Shown here piece after piece: positions 42,885 to 52,468 of a stretch of DNA of 52,468 nt. How positions within the stretch are numbered: the stretch's first letter is position 1; each line of letters starts with the position of its first letter. Made by a program: the position numbers and the translations under genes. The stretch comes from an uncultured Methylococcales bacterium (GTDB lineage: Bacteria; Pseudomonadota; Gammaproteobacteria; Methylococcales; Methylomonadaceae), in contig CAIUVX010000198.1 in assembly GCA_903902705.1 (NCBI GenBank), positions 1 to 52,468 of the forward strand. Direction: 5' to 3'. The notes under the pieces are model-generated. The model was not told the origin of the DNA, did not search any database, and saw nothing but the letters and a program-made list of their open reading frames with translations.

Positions 42885-44251
42885 AATGAGGCTTCTATGA
42901 TTAAAAGAGGGAGGGTAATTTCAACACAAGCTCCGCCTGTTTCCATATTGTAAAGGCTAATTTTACCGCCTAAATGGCTAATGGTGGAGTAGGTTAAAAA
43001 TAAACCTACACCTAAGCCGCGTTTTTTGCTGACCACGGGTTGCTTACCTACAAACTCAAGCAATTCTGGCGGTAAACCTGAACCAAAATCGCGTATTTTA
43101 ATGGTGGCTTGGTGTTCATCCCAGTTGGCGTAAAATTCGATGCCCAATTCAGGCTGAGTGGCTTCAGCGGCATTATTTAAAATATTGATAATAGAATGAG
43201 TGAGCGTCCGTTCAGCAATAATTTTTGCATCAAGGGCCACAGTAGGATCGATAAAAAAATTTAGTTTTGCCGACGGCTGGTGCGTGCGCCACTGCATGAC
43301 CACATTATCAATATAATCAGTCAATAACATACTACTACCCGATTCTGCACGCATTTCACCTGCCGAGGCGGACATAACGGATAGCGTCTCTTTACAGCGG
43401 TTAATTTGCTGCTGCATGATAATCGTTTTTTGATATAAATCTGGATAACGATGTTCAGGGTATTCTCGTTCAAGTTCGTGGGCAACAATGGCAATAATAC
43501 CCAAAGGCGTACCCATATCGTGTGCGGCACTGGCAGCTAATGTACCTAATGCAACCACGCGCTCATCTCTTAACGCGCTTTCACGGGCTTCGGCTAAATT
43601 GCGTTCTTGAACTTTCAATGCCTTAGCCAATGCCACAACAAAAAACGCCACTAATCCCGCACTAAATACAAAGCCAAACCACATACCAAACATGTGTAGA
43701 TTGAAATAATGCTTGTCACTGAGAATATGCGCCTGTTGCAATATTTGATAACTACTCATCCCTGAGCTATTTATTTCTGGGCTAGGGGCGTGTGGCTCTA
43801 TGGATGGCAACGGCACATTGTAGGCAACTAATATGGTGTATATGCTAGTCGTAAAAATGACCATATACCACGCATACGATGGAGGTAACATGATGGCAGT
43901 AATAATGACGGGTAACAAAAATACCCAAATAATCGGGTTAGACGCGCCACCTGTAAAATACAGCAAACCCGCAATACCTAAGACATCTAGGCTAAGTTGT
44001 AAGAAAATTTCCAATTGCGTCACCAATTCTTCGGCATCCAAACGCATTGCAGTGTAGATATTGACTACAAAAATCGCAGTAATCACTAGCCAGAGCTGTT
44101 GTTCAGGCAAGTGAATATTGAGAAGGTACGCCGATATGAAAATTAAAATGGATTCGCTAAGCACCATCATATTTCTGAGAATAAACAGCCAGCGCAGATT
44201 TTGTCGGGCAGAAACTTCTGATTTTGGAATGGGGGTGACGTTTGAGAGCAT
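42881..44251 (-). CDS. regB: RegB/PrrB-type redox sensor histidine kinase
   Basis: A 456-residue product with about six membrane segments in the first 210 residues. The quinone-sensing motif GGASNPI (101-107; family GGxxNPF) and the H-box ASAAHDMGTPL with His244 are visible. Cys286 (INRCKETL) lies 42 residues beyond the His, about where the redox cysteine of RegB sits. N, G1 and G2 boxes follow (INILNNAAEAT, RDFGSGLP, GLGVGLFLTYS). It senses quinone redox state and phosphorylates RegA. Confidence 0.92.
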   Translation of the reverse strand: MLSNVTPIPKSEVSARQNLRWLFILRNMMVLSESILIFISAYLLNIHLPEQQLWLVITAIFVVNIYTAMRLDAEELVTQLEIFLQLSLDVLGIAGLLYFTGGASNPIIWVFLLPVIITAIMLPPSYAWYMVIFTTSIYTILVAYNVPLPSIEPHAPSPEINSSGMSSYQILQQAHILSDKHYFNLHMFGMWFGFVFSAGLVAFFVVALAKALKVQERNLAEARESALRDERVVALGTLAASAAHDMGTPLGIIAIVAHELEREYPEHRYPDLYQKTIIMQQQINRCKETLSVMSASAGEMRAESGSSMLLTDYIDNVVMQWRTHQPSAKLNFFIDPTVALDAKIIAERTLTHSIINILNNAAEATQPELGIEFYANWDEHQATIKIRDFGSGLPPELLEFVGKQPVVSKKRGLGVGLFLTYSTISHLGGKISLYNMETGGACVEITLPLLIIEASL

Positions 44252-44307
44252 TTTTAATGTAAGACTGTGTAGAAAATTTATAGAAAGATGATGTGATGAG
44301 TGAACTT

Positions 44308-44934
44308 TTATTTTCTACCCTTTTCCCACAAATACATATCAAATACTCTCTCTTTAAACCATTTTTGAGATGCCCAATGTTTAACTTTTGATTCTGTAGC
44401 TAAATTAGGATTGATTGAATATTGACGAACTTTAACGAGATTAGCACAAGCTTCATTTATATCAGTTTTATACTTAGCAAACTCTTGATGCCATGCGTCA
44501 TAAAAATCAGACAAAGCACCATCTGGGGTATTTAGAGCAATACGCGCTTGTGAATCATAAATTAATATAGGACTTTGAATTTTTAACCAGAGCAACTTAG
44601 TAGTTAGAGACAAAACTCCTTTACCACCATATTTATTAGAAATCTTTGACTCAATTTTGCGTATTTCTTTTACGACATCCACTGAATTTACTGGAAAATA
44701 AGATGTATCAATAGAATCTAAAACTTTAAGCAGTGGCTCGTATCTTTGGAATCCAATATCAACATCATATTGAGTTTGTAAATTCCGAGAGATTTTGTAA
44801 TAGCTAGTCGCTTTCTTTAAAAAATCAATACGTTCTGTTTTGTTATTACTACTAATACCAGTAAATAAATCCATATCATGTTTTAACCACTGGTTTAGAT
44901 AATGCAATGAACAATATTCAAAAGTAACTGGCAT
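44308..44934 (-). CDS. Unrecognised AT-rich accessory protein
   Basis: About 208 residues from ATG 44934; an upstream in-frame TTG (44946) is less likely. It is mostly helical. The most distinctive block is GVLSLTTKLLWLKIQSPILIYDSQARIAL (about 107-135), reminiscent of helical DNA-glycosylase-like or other accessory families that end KxLxxxxP..IYDSxAxxAL, and the C-terminus is HWASQKWFKERVFDMYLW. I cannot assign a family. It lies 56 bases upstream of regB on the same strand, has more AT-rich codons than its neighbours, and may be acquired. Confidence 0.5.
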   Translation of the reverse strand: MPVTFEYCSLHYLNQWLKHDMDLFTGISSNNKTERIDFLKKATSYYKISRNLQTQYDVDIGFQRYEPLLKVLDSIDTSYFPVNSVDVVKEIRKIESKISNKYGGKGVLSLTTKLLWLKIQSPILIYDSQARIALNTPDGALSDFYDAWHQEFAKYKTDINEACANLVKVRQYSINPNLATESKVKHWASQKWFKERVFDMYLWEKGRK

Positions 44935-45087
44935 ATAAATTTCCAAATAAATTAATTTTCTTTGCTCTTAGATTCAGTATCAAAGCTTAGTCGTAGTGAT
45001 AGCGACATTAAAAGTATAAACCAACCGATGCTCGTCATTAATACGGCGTGACCAAAAATCAGAAAACTGATAATTAAGCGGTTCAGC

Positions 45088-45128
45088 TTGTAGGCTGGGA
45101 TGAGCTTTAAGCGAATCCCAGCCTACAA
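45088..45128. repeat. Palindromic repeat downstream of gatB
   Basis: Perfect 14-bp arms TTGTAGGCTGGGAT (45088-45101) and ATCCCAGCCTACAA (45115-45128) with a 13-base loop, 21 bases after the gatB stop. Repeats of this GTAGGCTGGGAT type are dispersed in many genomes. It may also act as a terminator-like mRNA end. Confidence 0.65.
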
Positions 45129-45149
45129 ATGAAGCGTAGTAACAAGTGA

Positions 45150-46583
45150 TTACGATAACTTCGCTTTCAGTATTTTATTCACCTCAGCAGGATTGGCTTT
45201 GCCCTGCATGGCTTTCATGACCTGCCCGACAAAAAATGCGAACACTTTTTCATTGCCGCTACGGTATTGTTCAACTTGTTTTTCATTAGCGGCAATAATG
45301 CCGTCGATAATGGCTTCAATCGCCCCTGTGTCGGTGATTTGTTTTAAACCTTTGGCTTCGATAATTTCATCGGCAGTGGCGATGCCTTGCCAAAGTTCTT
45401 CAAATACTTGCTTGGCGATTTTACCCGAAATGGTGTTGTCGGCGAGTCGTGCTAATAAGCCAGCCAGACGTTCAACGCTAACGGGTGAATCGTTAATATC
45501 TAAATTTGCTTTATTGAGAGCGGCGGACAAATCACCTGTAATCCAATTAGCACACAGCTTAGCTTCGCAACGTGACAGTTTGACAACAGCTTCAAAATAA
45601 TTAGCCAATGCGATGGATGAAGTGAGAATACTCGCGTTTTCGTCATCCAAGGTATAATCAGTTTTAAAGCGTTGTTTTTTGGCTTGTGGTAATTCGGGTA
45701 ATTCGGCTTTGATTTTGGCTTTAAATTCTTCGCTGATATGGACAGGCAATAAATCAGGGTCAGGAAAATAACGGTAGTCGTTAGCCTCTTCTTTGCTACG
45801 CATGGAACGAGTTTCGTCTTTGACTGAATCGTATAGTCGCGTTTCTTGGACGACCGTACCACCGTTTTCTATCAATGCAATTTGCCGTTCAATCTCATGA
45901 TTGATCGCTTTTTCGACAAATTTAAATGAATTGATATTTTTGATTTCCGCACGAGTACCAAATTCTTGCTGTCCTTTAGGACGTACTGATACGTTAGCAT
46001 CACAGCGAAATGAGCCTTCCTGCATATTACCGTCACAGATACCTAGATAACGAACCAACTCATGCAGTGTGCGCATATAGGCAACTGCTTCTTTGGCGGA
46101 ACGTAAATCGGGTTCAGAGACGATTTCCAATAACGGCGTACCCGCACGGTTTAAGTCGATACCGCTTAAGCCGTGGAAACTTTCATGCAATGATTTACCC
46201 GCATCTTCTTCTAAATGAGCGCGAGTAATGCCGACGCGTTTGATTTCACCCTCTACTTCAATGTCTAAATAGCCAATGCCGACAATGGGTAAATCCATTT
46301 GGCTGATTTGATAGCCTTTGGGTAAATCGGGGTAAAAATAATTTTTTCGGGCAAAGACAGAATACGGTGCAATATGTGCTTCAATCGCCATGCCAAAAAT
46401 GACGGCTTTGTGTACTGCATCTTCATTAAGTACAGGCAATACACCTGGCAAACCTAAATCAACAGCACACGCTTGGGTATTAGGTTCTGCACCGTAGGCA
46501 GTAGACGCACCAGAAAAAATTTTTGATTGTGTGGACAGTTGGGTATGAATTTCCAACCCGATAACGGTTTCCCATTGCGCCAT
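45150..46583 (-). CDS. gatB: Aspartyl/glutamyl-tRNA amidotransferase subunit B
   Basis: A product of 477 residues from ATG 46583, preceded by GAGG; an upstream GTG is less likely. Signatures are [25 protein letters not shown], the [18 protein letters not shown] block, and the C-terminal YqeY-like tail ([24 protein letters not shown]). GatB activates mischarged Glu-tRNA(Gln) or Asp-tRNA(Asn) for amidation within the GatCAB complex. Unusually, gatC and gatA, which often precede gatB and lie divergent to mreB, are not here, so they must be elsewhere. Confidence 0.95.
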   Translation of the reverse strand: MAQWETVIGLEIHTQLSTQSKIFSGASTAYGAEPNTQACAVDLGLPGVLPVLNEDAVHKAVIFGMAIEAHIAPYSVFARKNYFYPDLPKGYQISQMDLPIVGIGYLDIEVEGEIKRVGITRAHLEEDAGKSLHESFHGLSGIDLNRAGTPLLEIVSEPDLRSAKEAVAYMRTLHELVRYLGICDGNMQEGSFRCDANVSVRPKGQQEFGTRAEIKNINSFKFVEKAINHEIERQIALIENGGTVVQETRLYDSVKDETRSMRSKEEANDYRYFPDPDLLPVHISEEFKAKIKAELPELPQAKKQRFKTDYTLDDENASILTSSIALANYFEAVVKLSRCEAKLCANWITGDLSAALNKANLDINDSPVSVERLAGLLARLADNTISGKIAKQVFEELWQGIATADEIIEAKGLKQITDTGAIEAIIDGIIAANEKQVEQYRSGNEKVFAFFVGQVMKAMQGKANPAEVNKILKAKLS

Positions 46584-46747
46584 TTGTTGATTCCTCACTT
46601 AAAATTCAGACGTTATTTTTATGACTTACGGCGGGTTTAATGCAATCGATTCACCATGAACGACATTTTTTAACGCGCTGTAAACGTCATTACTACAAAT
46701 ATGATACTTTATATCTTGCTCTAATACCCGCTTGATTGATAAAGTAG

Positions 46748-47824
<1,077 letters not shown>

Positions 47825-47910
47825 CTCACTCTCTTAAAATTAAATTGTTTTTTACTACGATAAAGAAATCTATTCAACCGTAGTGTTTTTAACTAATACG
47901 AGGTTTCGCT

Positions 47911-48807
47911 ATAAAACTCATATTTGCCACTGGACCATCAATTAGTACCCGCCTGTTTGTGGCAGTTATTTCTTCCATTGCTCTGCTGGTGACTGAATAT
48001 AGAGGCTCTCAATTGAATGCTTTGCGTATGTCATTGTCATACGTTGTTGATCCTCTAAAATACGCGGTCGATTTACCTAGTTCACTCGTCAACCGAGCGT
48101 CTGAGTCGCTTGGTTCTTATGCTACGTTAATTAAAGAGAATTCTGATTTGCGTGATGAGCAACTTATTCGTCAGACGCAGTTACTTAAACTTGAAGCACT
48201 GGAAAAAGAAAATGTGCGTCTACGCGCACTATTGGAAAATTCCTTTAAACTGGGTGAGCAAGTATTAATCGCTGAATTATTATCGATTAATACCGTACCT
48301 TACGAGCATATCCTTGTGGTCAATAAAGGAACGCATTTTGGTGTTCATCCACACCAACCTGTACTGGATGCCAATGGCGTGGTAGGGCAAGTATTTCGTG
48401 CGTTGCCACTTACGTCAGAAATCATGTTAATTACTGATCCTAATCATGCTATTCCTGTACAAATTAATCGGAATGGTTTACTGACGATTGCGGTAGGTAG
48501 CGGTCAATTGAATCAACTTAATCTACCGTTTTTACCCAGTAATGCGGATGTGCGTCCAGGTGATTTGCTGATTACCTCAGGTTTAGGCGGTACATTTCCA
48601 CAGGGTTATCCAGTCGGTGTGATCGATGAATTTACCACTGAGCCCAACAAACTTTCTGCTGGAATTACTGCCACGCCCAAATCGCTGTTAGATCGTAACA
48701 GAGAATTAATGATTATTTGGAGTAACTCAACGCCTGTGCCGCTAATCTCTAAGCCTAATAATACTGAACCCACAACAACCAATACCCACGCTCCTGCTGA
48801 TGAATAA
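47911..48807 (+). CDS. mreC: Rod-shape determining protein MreC (probable AUA start)
   Basis: MreC homology begins with xKLIFATGPSISTRLFVAVI, aligned to the standard N-terminus MKPxFxRGPSxxxRL. The codon at the first-Met position is ATA (47911), with GAGG seven bases upstream. The next usable start, GTG 47959, would remove the family-typical leader and part of the membrane anchor. The protein would have 298 residues: a membrane segment, a coiled coil (about 75-110), and two beta domains with GVVGQVFRALPLTSEIMLITDPNHAIPVQ and LLITSGLGGTFPQGYPVG. It links the elongasome in the periplasm. It overlaps mreD by eight bases. Confidence 0.85.
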   Translation: MKLIFATGPSISTRLFVAVISSIALLVTEYRGSQLNALRMSLSYVVDPLKYAVDLPSSLVNRASESLGSYATLIKENSDLRDEQLIRQTQLLKLEALEKENVRLRALLENSFKLGEQVLIAELLSINTVPYEHILVVNKGTHFGVHPHQPVLDANGVVGQVFRALPLTSEIMLITDPNHAIPVQINRNGLLTIAVGSGQLNQLNLPFLPSNADVRPGDLLITSGLGGTFPQGYPVGVIDEFTTEPNKLSAGITATPKSLLDRNRELMIIWSNSTPVPLISKPNNTEPTTTNTHAPADE

Positions 48808-49294
48808 AACAATTTGGTTTTGTCAGGTTACATTAACTGTAATTGTGGCAATGTGCCTAAGAATTGCACCGTGGTCTGGCTCTTGGGAATTATTTAATCC
48901 AGATTGGGTATTACTGACTTTAATCTATTGGTCGATTGCCTTGCCTGAGCGGGTGGGTATTTTCCACGCGTGGGCTATCGGTTTACTCACCGATGTATTA
49001 ACTGGGCAGTTATTTGGTCAACATGCCCTAGCTTACTCATTAGTCATCTATGCCTGTTTAAAACTACATAAACGCTTGCGTCAATACTCGTTTGTGCAAC
49101 AAGGATTTTTTGTTTTCTGTGGTTTACTGCTATCGCAATTACTGTTTTTCTTCATAAAAAATCTGCGAAACCCAGCGGAACTCAATGCCGATTTCTGGCT
49201 ACCTGTGCTGGCGGGTACGGTTTGCTGGCCATTGCTTTGTGTCTTATTGCGTTGTTTTCATTTATCAAAGCAGACTGACATAGAACACCGATGA
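48800..49294 (+). CDS. mreD: Rod-shape determining membrane protein MreD
   Basis: A 164-residue, very hydrophobic protein with about five membrane segments and the family feature WSIALPERVGIFHAWAIGLLTDVLTGQLFGQHAL. It is the integral-membrane partner of MreC. The ATG overlaps the mreC 3' end by eight bases. Gene order and length fit MreD. Confidence 0.92.
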   Translation: MNKTIWFCQVTLTVIVAMCLRIAPWSGSWELFNPDWVLLTLIYWSIALPERVGIFHAWAIGLLTDVLTGQLFGQHALAYSLVIYACLKLHKRLRQYSFVQQGFFVFCGLLLSQLLFFFIKNLRNPAELNADFWLPVLAGTVCWPLLCVLLRCFHLSKQTDIEHR

Positions 49295-49346
49295 TAATAA
49301 CAAGTTCGCATCTGGTATTTTGTCGCTTGAATTTTGAGTCTTAACT

Positions 49347-51185
49347 ATGTCAGGTTTCTACTCTTTCAAGGACAATCAGCTAGAGAATAATTTATTTCTT
49401 AATCGAATTGTTGCTGCGTTTATTGCCATTTTGTTATTAACCTCAGGGCTGGTTATTCGCTTGATTCATTTACAAGTGACGGGGCATGAACATTATGCGT
49501 CGCTGGCAAAAGATAATAGCATTAAAATTTCTCCCATCGTACCCACACGCGGTATGATTTATGACCGTCACGGCAATATTCTTGCTGAAAACACACCGTC
49601 TTACAGCTTAGAAATCATTCCTGAAAAAACCACAGACATCGATGACACCTTAGCACGGCTACAACAATTACTGGCTATCTCTGAGGAAAAAATCGATCTT
49701 TATCAAAAACAACGCAAACGCCAAAAACGCTTCACCAGTACCCCGTTGTTGTTAAGTATGACTGATGAAGAAATTGCCAAATTTGCTGTCCAAAGACCTT
49801 TTTTTCCAGGTGTGGATATTCGTCAACGATTAGTTCGGCACTATCCTTACGGTGAATTAGCCGCTCATGTAGTCGGCTATGTCGGACGGATTAATGAAGC
49901 AGAAATCAAGACACTGCCACCAGCAGAATATCAAGGCTCAACCCACGTCGGTAAATTAGGCATAGAAAGCTCTTACGAAACTGAGTTACATGGTAAAACA
50001 GGTAATGCAGAAATAGAAACCAATGTCCAAGCCCGTCCTTTAAACACTTTAAATGAAACCGATGCCGTGCAAGGTGCAAATCTCTATCTCACCTTAGACA
50101 TGGATTTACAAAAAACCGCTTACGACGCACTGGGTTCTTTTAATGGCGCAGTCGTTGCCATTGACATTAAAACAGGCGGTGTATTGGTTTTTGCCAGCCG
50201 TCCTAGTTTTGATCCTAATCCTTTCGTGGCGGGTATTGCTAATGACGCGTATCAAGCCCTGCAAACCTCCGAAGATCAACCGCTATTTAATCGTGCTTTG
50301 CGTGGGCTGTATCCGCCTGGTTCTACGATTAAACCGTTTGTTGCTCTAGCAGGACTGGAAAACAACACGGTAATAGCACCACAACACTTATTCTGTAAAG
50401 GTTATTTTCAATTACCCAATGTCGAACATCAATACCGTTGCTGGAAAAAAACAGGGCATGATCAGGTCAATGTCAACAAGGCAATCATGGAATCGTGTGA
50501 CGTGTATTTTTATCAGTTGGCAAACATGATGGGCATCGATACCATGCACAACTTTTTGCAGAAATTTGGTTTTGGCGAAAAAACAGGTATTGATTTAGTC
50601 GGTGAAAAACCAGGATTGTTACCTTCACCCGAATGGAAACTGGCACAAAAAAAACAATCATGGTTTCCAGGTGAAACTCTGATTACGGGCATAGGACAGG
50701 GCTTAAATCAGGTCACACCTTTACAGCTTGCCAGAGCAACCGCAACGTTAGCAAACAAGGGTAAAATAGTTTATCCGTTTCTGGTTGATAAACTGGTATC
50801 TACAACCGAAACCCGCCCCGTGCGTGAACCAACGACAGATATCATTCCCTTGAAAACAAAAAATGTGAATAGCATCATTTCCGCGATGGTAGATGTCGTC
50901 AATAACGAACGCGGTACGGCTTACGCCTACATTTTTAAAAAAGACATTAACTATCAAATCGCAGGTAAAACAGGTACGGCTCAAGTGCGCGGTATTAAGC
51001 AAAATACTGTTTATGATGAAAATAAAATTGAATTCAAATACCGTGACCACGCCTTGTTTATTGCATTTGCGCCAACCGATGATCCTAAAATAGCCGTGGC
51101 AGTCATTGCCGAAAACGGTGGTCATGGTGGAACAATCGCAGCACCCATTGCGGCTAAAGTTATTAGGCAATACTTAAGACAATAA
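49347..51185 (+). CDS. mrdA: Penicillin-binding protein 2 (elongasome transpeptidase)
   Basis: A 612-residue product with one N-terminal membrane segment (about 20-45), a non-catalytic pedestal domain (RGMIYDRHGNILAENTPSYSLEIIPE), and a transpeptidase domain with SxxK (YPPGSTIKPF, near 325), SxN as SCD (MESCDVYFYQ) and KTG (AGKTGTAQV, near 538). It crosslinks peptidoglycan during cell elongation together with RodA, encoded immediately downstream with a one-base overlap (TAATG). Confidence 0.97.
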   Translation: MSGFYSFKDNQLENNLFLNRIVAAFIAILLLTSGLVIRLIHLQVTGHEHYASLAKDNSIKISPIVPTRGMIYDRHGNILAENTPSYSLEIIPEKTTDIDDTLARLQQLLAISEEKIDLYQKQRKRQKRFTSTPLLLSMTDEEIAKFAVQRPFFPGVDIRQRLVRHYPYGELAAHVVGYVGRINEAEIKTLPPAEYQGSTHVGKLGIESSYETELHGKTGNAEIETNVQARPLNTLNETDAVQGANLYLTLDMDLQKTAYDALGSFNGAVVAIDIKTGGVLVFASRPSFDPNPFVAGIANDAYQALQTSEDQPLFNRALRGLYPPGSTIKPFVALAGLENNTVIAPQHLFCKGYFQLPNVEHQYRCWKKTGHDQVNVNKAIMESCDVYFYQLANMMGIDTMHNFLQKFGFGEKTGIDLVGEKPGLLPSPEWKLAQKKQSWFPGETLITGIGQGLNQVTPLQLARATATLANKGKIVYPFLVDKLVSTTETRPVREPTTDIIPLKTKNVNSIISAMVDVVNNERGTAYAYIFKKDINYQIAGKTGTAQVRGIKQNTVYDENKIEFKYRDHALFIAFAPTDDPKIAVAVIAENGGHGGTIAAPIAAKVIRQYLRQ

Positions 51186-52315
51186 TGAAAATTGAAACCC
51201 ATCACGACCAATTTGAACCGCCCTCATTCATTGGTACACTACTGCGAAAACTTCATGTAGACATCCCATTGTTTATCTGCTTATCGCTTGCGTCCCTGCT
51301 TAGCTTTGTTATTCTGTACAGCGCGGGTAGTCAAGATATGGGGGTACTCAACCGACAAGGTGCGCGGATTATACTCGCCTTTGTTTTTATGATTATCCTT
51401 GCCCACATAGATCCCTATCAGTTTAAACGCTACTCCGCGTTACTTTTTGGTATTGGACTGTTCCTCCTTTTAGCGGTATTGCTCATGGGGCAAACTGCCC
51501 TAGGAGCGCAACGTTGGTTAAATTTAGGATTTTTTCGTTTTCAACCCTCAGAAATGATTAAAATCACCACACCCATGACAATCGCGTGGTATTTATCAGG
51601 ACATCCATTACCACCTAGACCCAAACAATTATTGATAGCCAGTATTCTCATTCTTGTGCCTACCTTTTTGATTGCCAAACAACCTGACTTAGGCACTGCT
51701 ATTTTAGTTGCCAGCTCTGGCGCAGGGGTATTATTTTTTGCGGGCTTATCTTGGTGGTTTATGACAGGCATTCTGGCAAGTTTAGCGGCATTAACCCCTG
51801 TACTCTGGCATTTTATGCACGACTATCAACGCGCCCGTGTTCGCACCTTTCTCAATCCTGAAGCTGACCCTTTAGGACGTGGTTATCATATTATTCAATC
51901 GAAAATTGCCATTGGATCAGGGGGTATTCACGGTAAAGGCTGGCTAGGTAGTACCCAATCTGAACTCGATTTTTTGCCTGAAAGTTCCACCGACTTTATA
52001 TTTGCCGTTTTTGCCGAAGAATTTGGCTTATTTGGCTGCTTAGGCTTATTGTTCTTATACCTACTCATCATCAGCCGCTGTTTATATATCGCCTCACAAA
52101 CCCGCGACACTTACTGCCGCCTATTAGCCAGTAGCTTGGCATTCACTTTTTTTGTCTACGTCTTTGTGAATATCGGCATGGTTATCGGTGTTCTGCCCGT
52201 GGTTGGTGTTCCGCTACCGTTAATCAGCTACGGAGGTACATCCATTGTCACGCTGCTATCAGGTTTCGGTATTTTAATGTCTATACATACCCATAAAAAG
52301 CCTTTGCACCACTAA
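51185..52315 (+). CDS. rodA: Peptidoglycan glycosyltransferase RodA
   Basis: A 376-residue SEDS protein with about ten membrane segments. Family hallmarks: LNLGFFRFQPSEMIKI, KQPDLGTAILV with the catalytic Asp region, GRGYHIIQSKIAIGSGGIHGKGWL, LPESSTDFIFAVFAEEFGL, and VVGVPLPLISYGGTS near the end. It polymerises lipid II and works with PBP2. Its start is coupled to the mrdA stop. The segment after its stop (52316-52468) shows no gene. Confidence 0.97.
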   Translation: MKIETHHDQFEPPSFIGTLLRKLHVDIPLFICLSLASLLSFVILYSAGSQDMGVLNRQGARIILAFVFMIILAHIDPYQFKRYSALLFGIGLFLLLAVLLMGQTALGAQRWLNLGFFRFQPSEMIKITTPMTIAWYLSGHPLPPRPKQLLIASILILVPTFLIAKQPDLGTAILVASSGAGVLFFAGLSWWFMTGILASLAALTPVLWHFMHDYQRARVRTFLNPEADPLGRGYHIIQSKIAIGSGGIHGKGWLGSTQSELDFLPESSTDFIFAVFAEEFGLFGCLGLLFLYLLIISRCLYIASQTRDTYCRLLASSLAFTFFVYVFVNIGMVIGVLPVVGVPLPLISYGGTSIVTLLSGFGILMSIHTHKKPLHH

Positions 52316-52468
52316 TGTAATGTGCGCTGCTTAGCCTTAATTTGTCTTCAAAGCGTACTTTGGTTGGGTTTTCTACAAACTCGTATGACTTTGACTGATT
52401 AACTAGACATTCATCTTCTGTTTAGTTTGGCTTTGCTACCATGAGTTGCCAGCAAATGGAGCACTACA

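Noticed and set aside
52316-52468. Possible gene after rodA at the right edge
   Set aside because: Stops occur in all frames and no coding pattern is visible in the 153 bases available.

Overview
The window is a chromosomal segment of an AT-leaning gammaproteobacterium. The evidence is a set of conserved gene neighbourhoods: mnmG-rsmG, tamA-tamB, prfB/lysS, divergent yicC/rph, mreB-mreC-mreD-mrdA-rodA, a RegB/RegA-type redox two-component system, and a type IV pilin behind a sigma-54-type promoter. The gene content fits a Thiotrichales- or Methylococcales-like lineage, but I cannot name a genus from sequence alone.

Layout. (1) Positions 1-7.1 kb: the integrase-proximal end of a P4-like integrative element or phage satellite, running off the left edge and inserted at the 3' end of a tRNA-Arg(CCU) gene (7180-7256). 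Its genes all lie on the minus strand: integrase, a small frameshifted HTH gene bounded by 18-bp inverted repeats, an AlpA-type regulator, an Ash/Icd-like leader ORF, a Toprim primase, a helicase-like ATPase, a small docking-domain protein, a DUF5681 protein and a truncated gene. (2) 7.3-24.5 kb: mostly housekeeping genes (mnmG, rsmG, a DUF3142 protein, tamB, tamA, pilA, metA with two small partners, lysS, prfB). The exception is an AT-rich two-gene cassette (21417-23407), an OLD/AAA-type ATPase plus a putative PD-(D/E)XK nuclease, placed exactly between prfB and lysS. (3) 24.8-31.2 kb: a TPR protein, uvrB, and a type II restriction-modification pair with a lone HsdR-N-like nuclease-domain protein. 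(4) 31.4-34.4 kb: a large class A penicillin-binding protein. (5) 34.5-40.4 kb: an accessory island with three toxin-antitoxin modules, a dinD-like gene, a second P4-type integrase, a duplicated integrase fragment, palindromic repeats and coding remnants. (6) 40.5-52.3 kb: yicC, rph, regA-regB, an unrecognised gene, gatB, and the complete mreBCD-mrdA-rodA elongasome cluster.

How the genes work together. The core genes serve tRNA modification and translation (mnmG, rsmG, lysS, prfB, gatB, tRNA-Arg), outer-membrane assembly (tamAB), rod-shape peptidoglycan synthesis (mreBCD, mrdA, rodA and the class A PBP), methionine synthesis (metA), DNA repair (uvrB) and redox signalling (regBA). Around them, mobile or defence-type modules occupy gene junctions: the tRNA-Arg site, prfB/lysS, upstream of uvrB, and between the PBP gene and yicC.

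The best candidate for an undescribed system is the ATPase-nuclease pair inside the prfB-lysS operon. Other items worth attention are the inverted-repeat-bounded HTH gene with an A9 run, a candidate small RNA in the satellite, matching ribosome-site hairpins on two satellite genes, a probable AUA start for mreC, the prfB programmed frameshift, and the 200-bp integrase duplication flanking toxin-antitoxin modules. No CRISPR array, rRNA or complete insertion sequence was seen.
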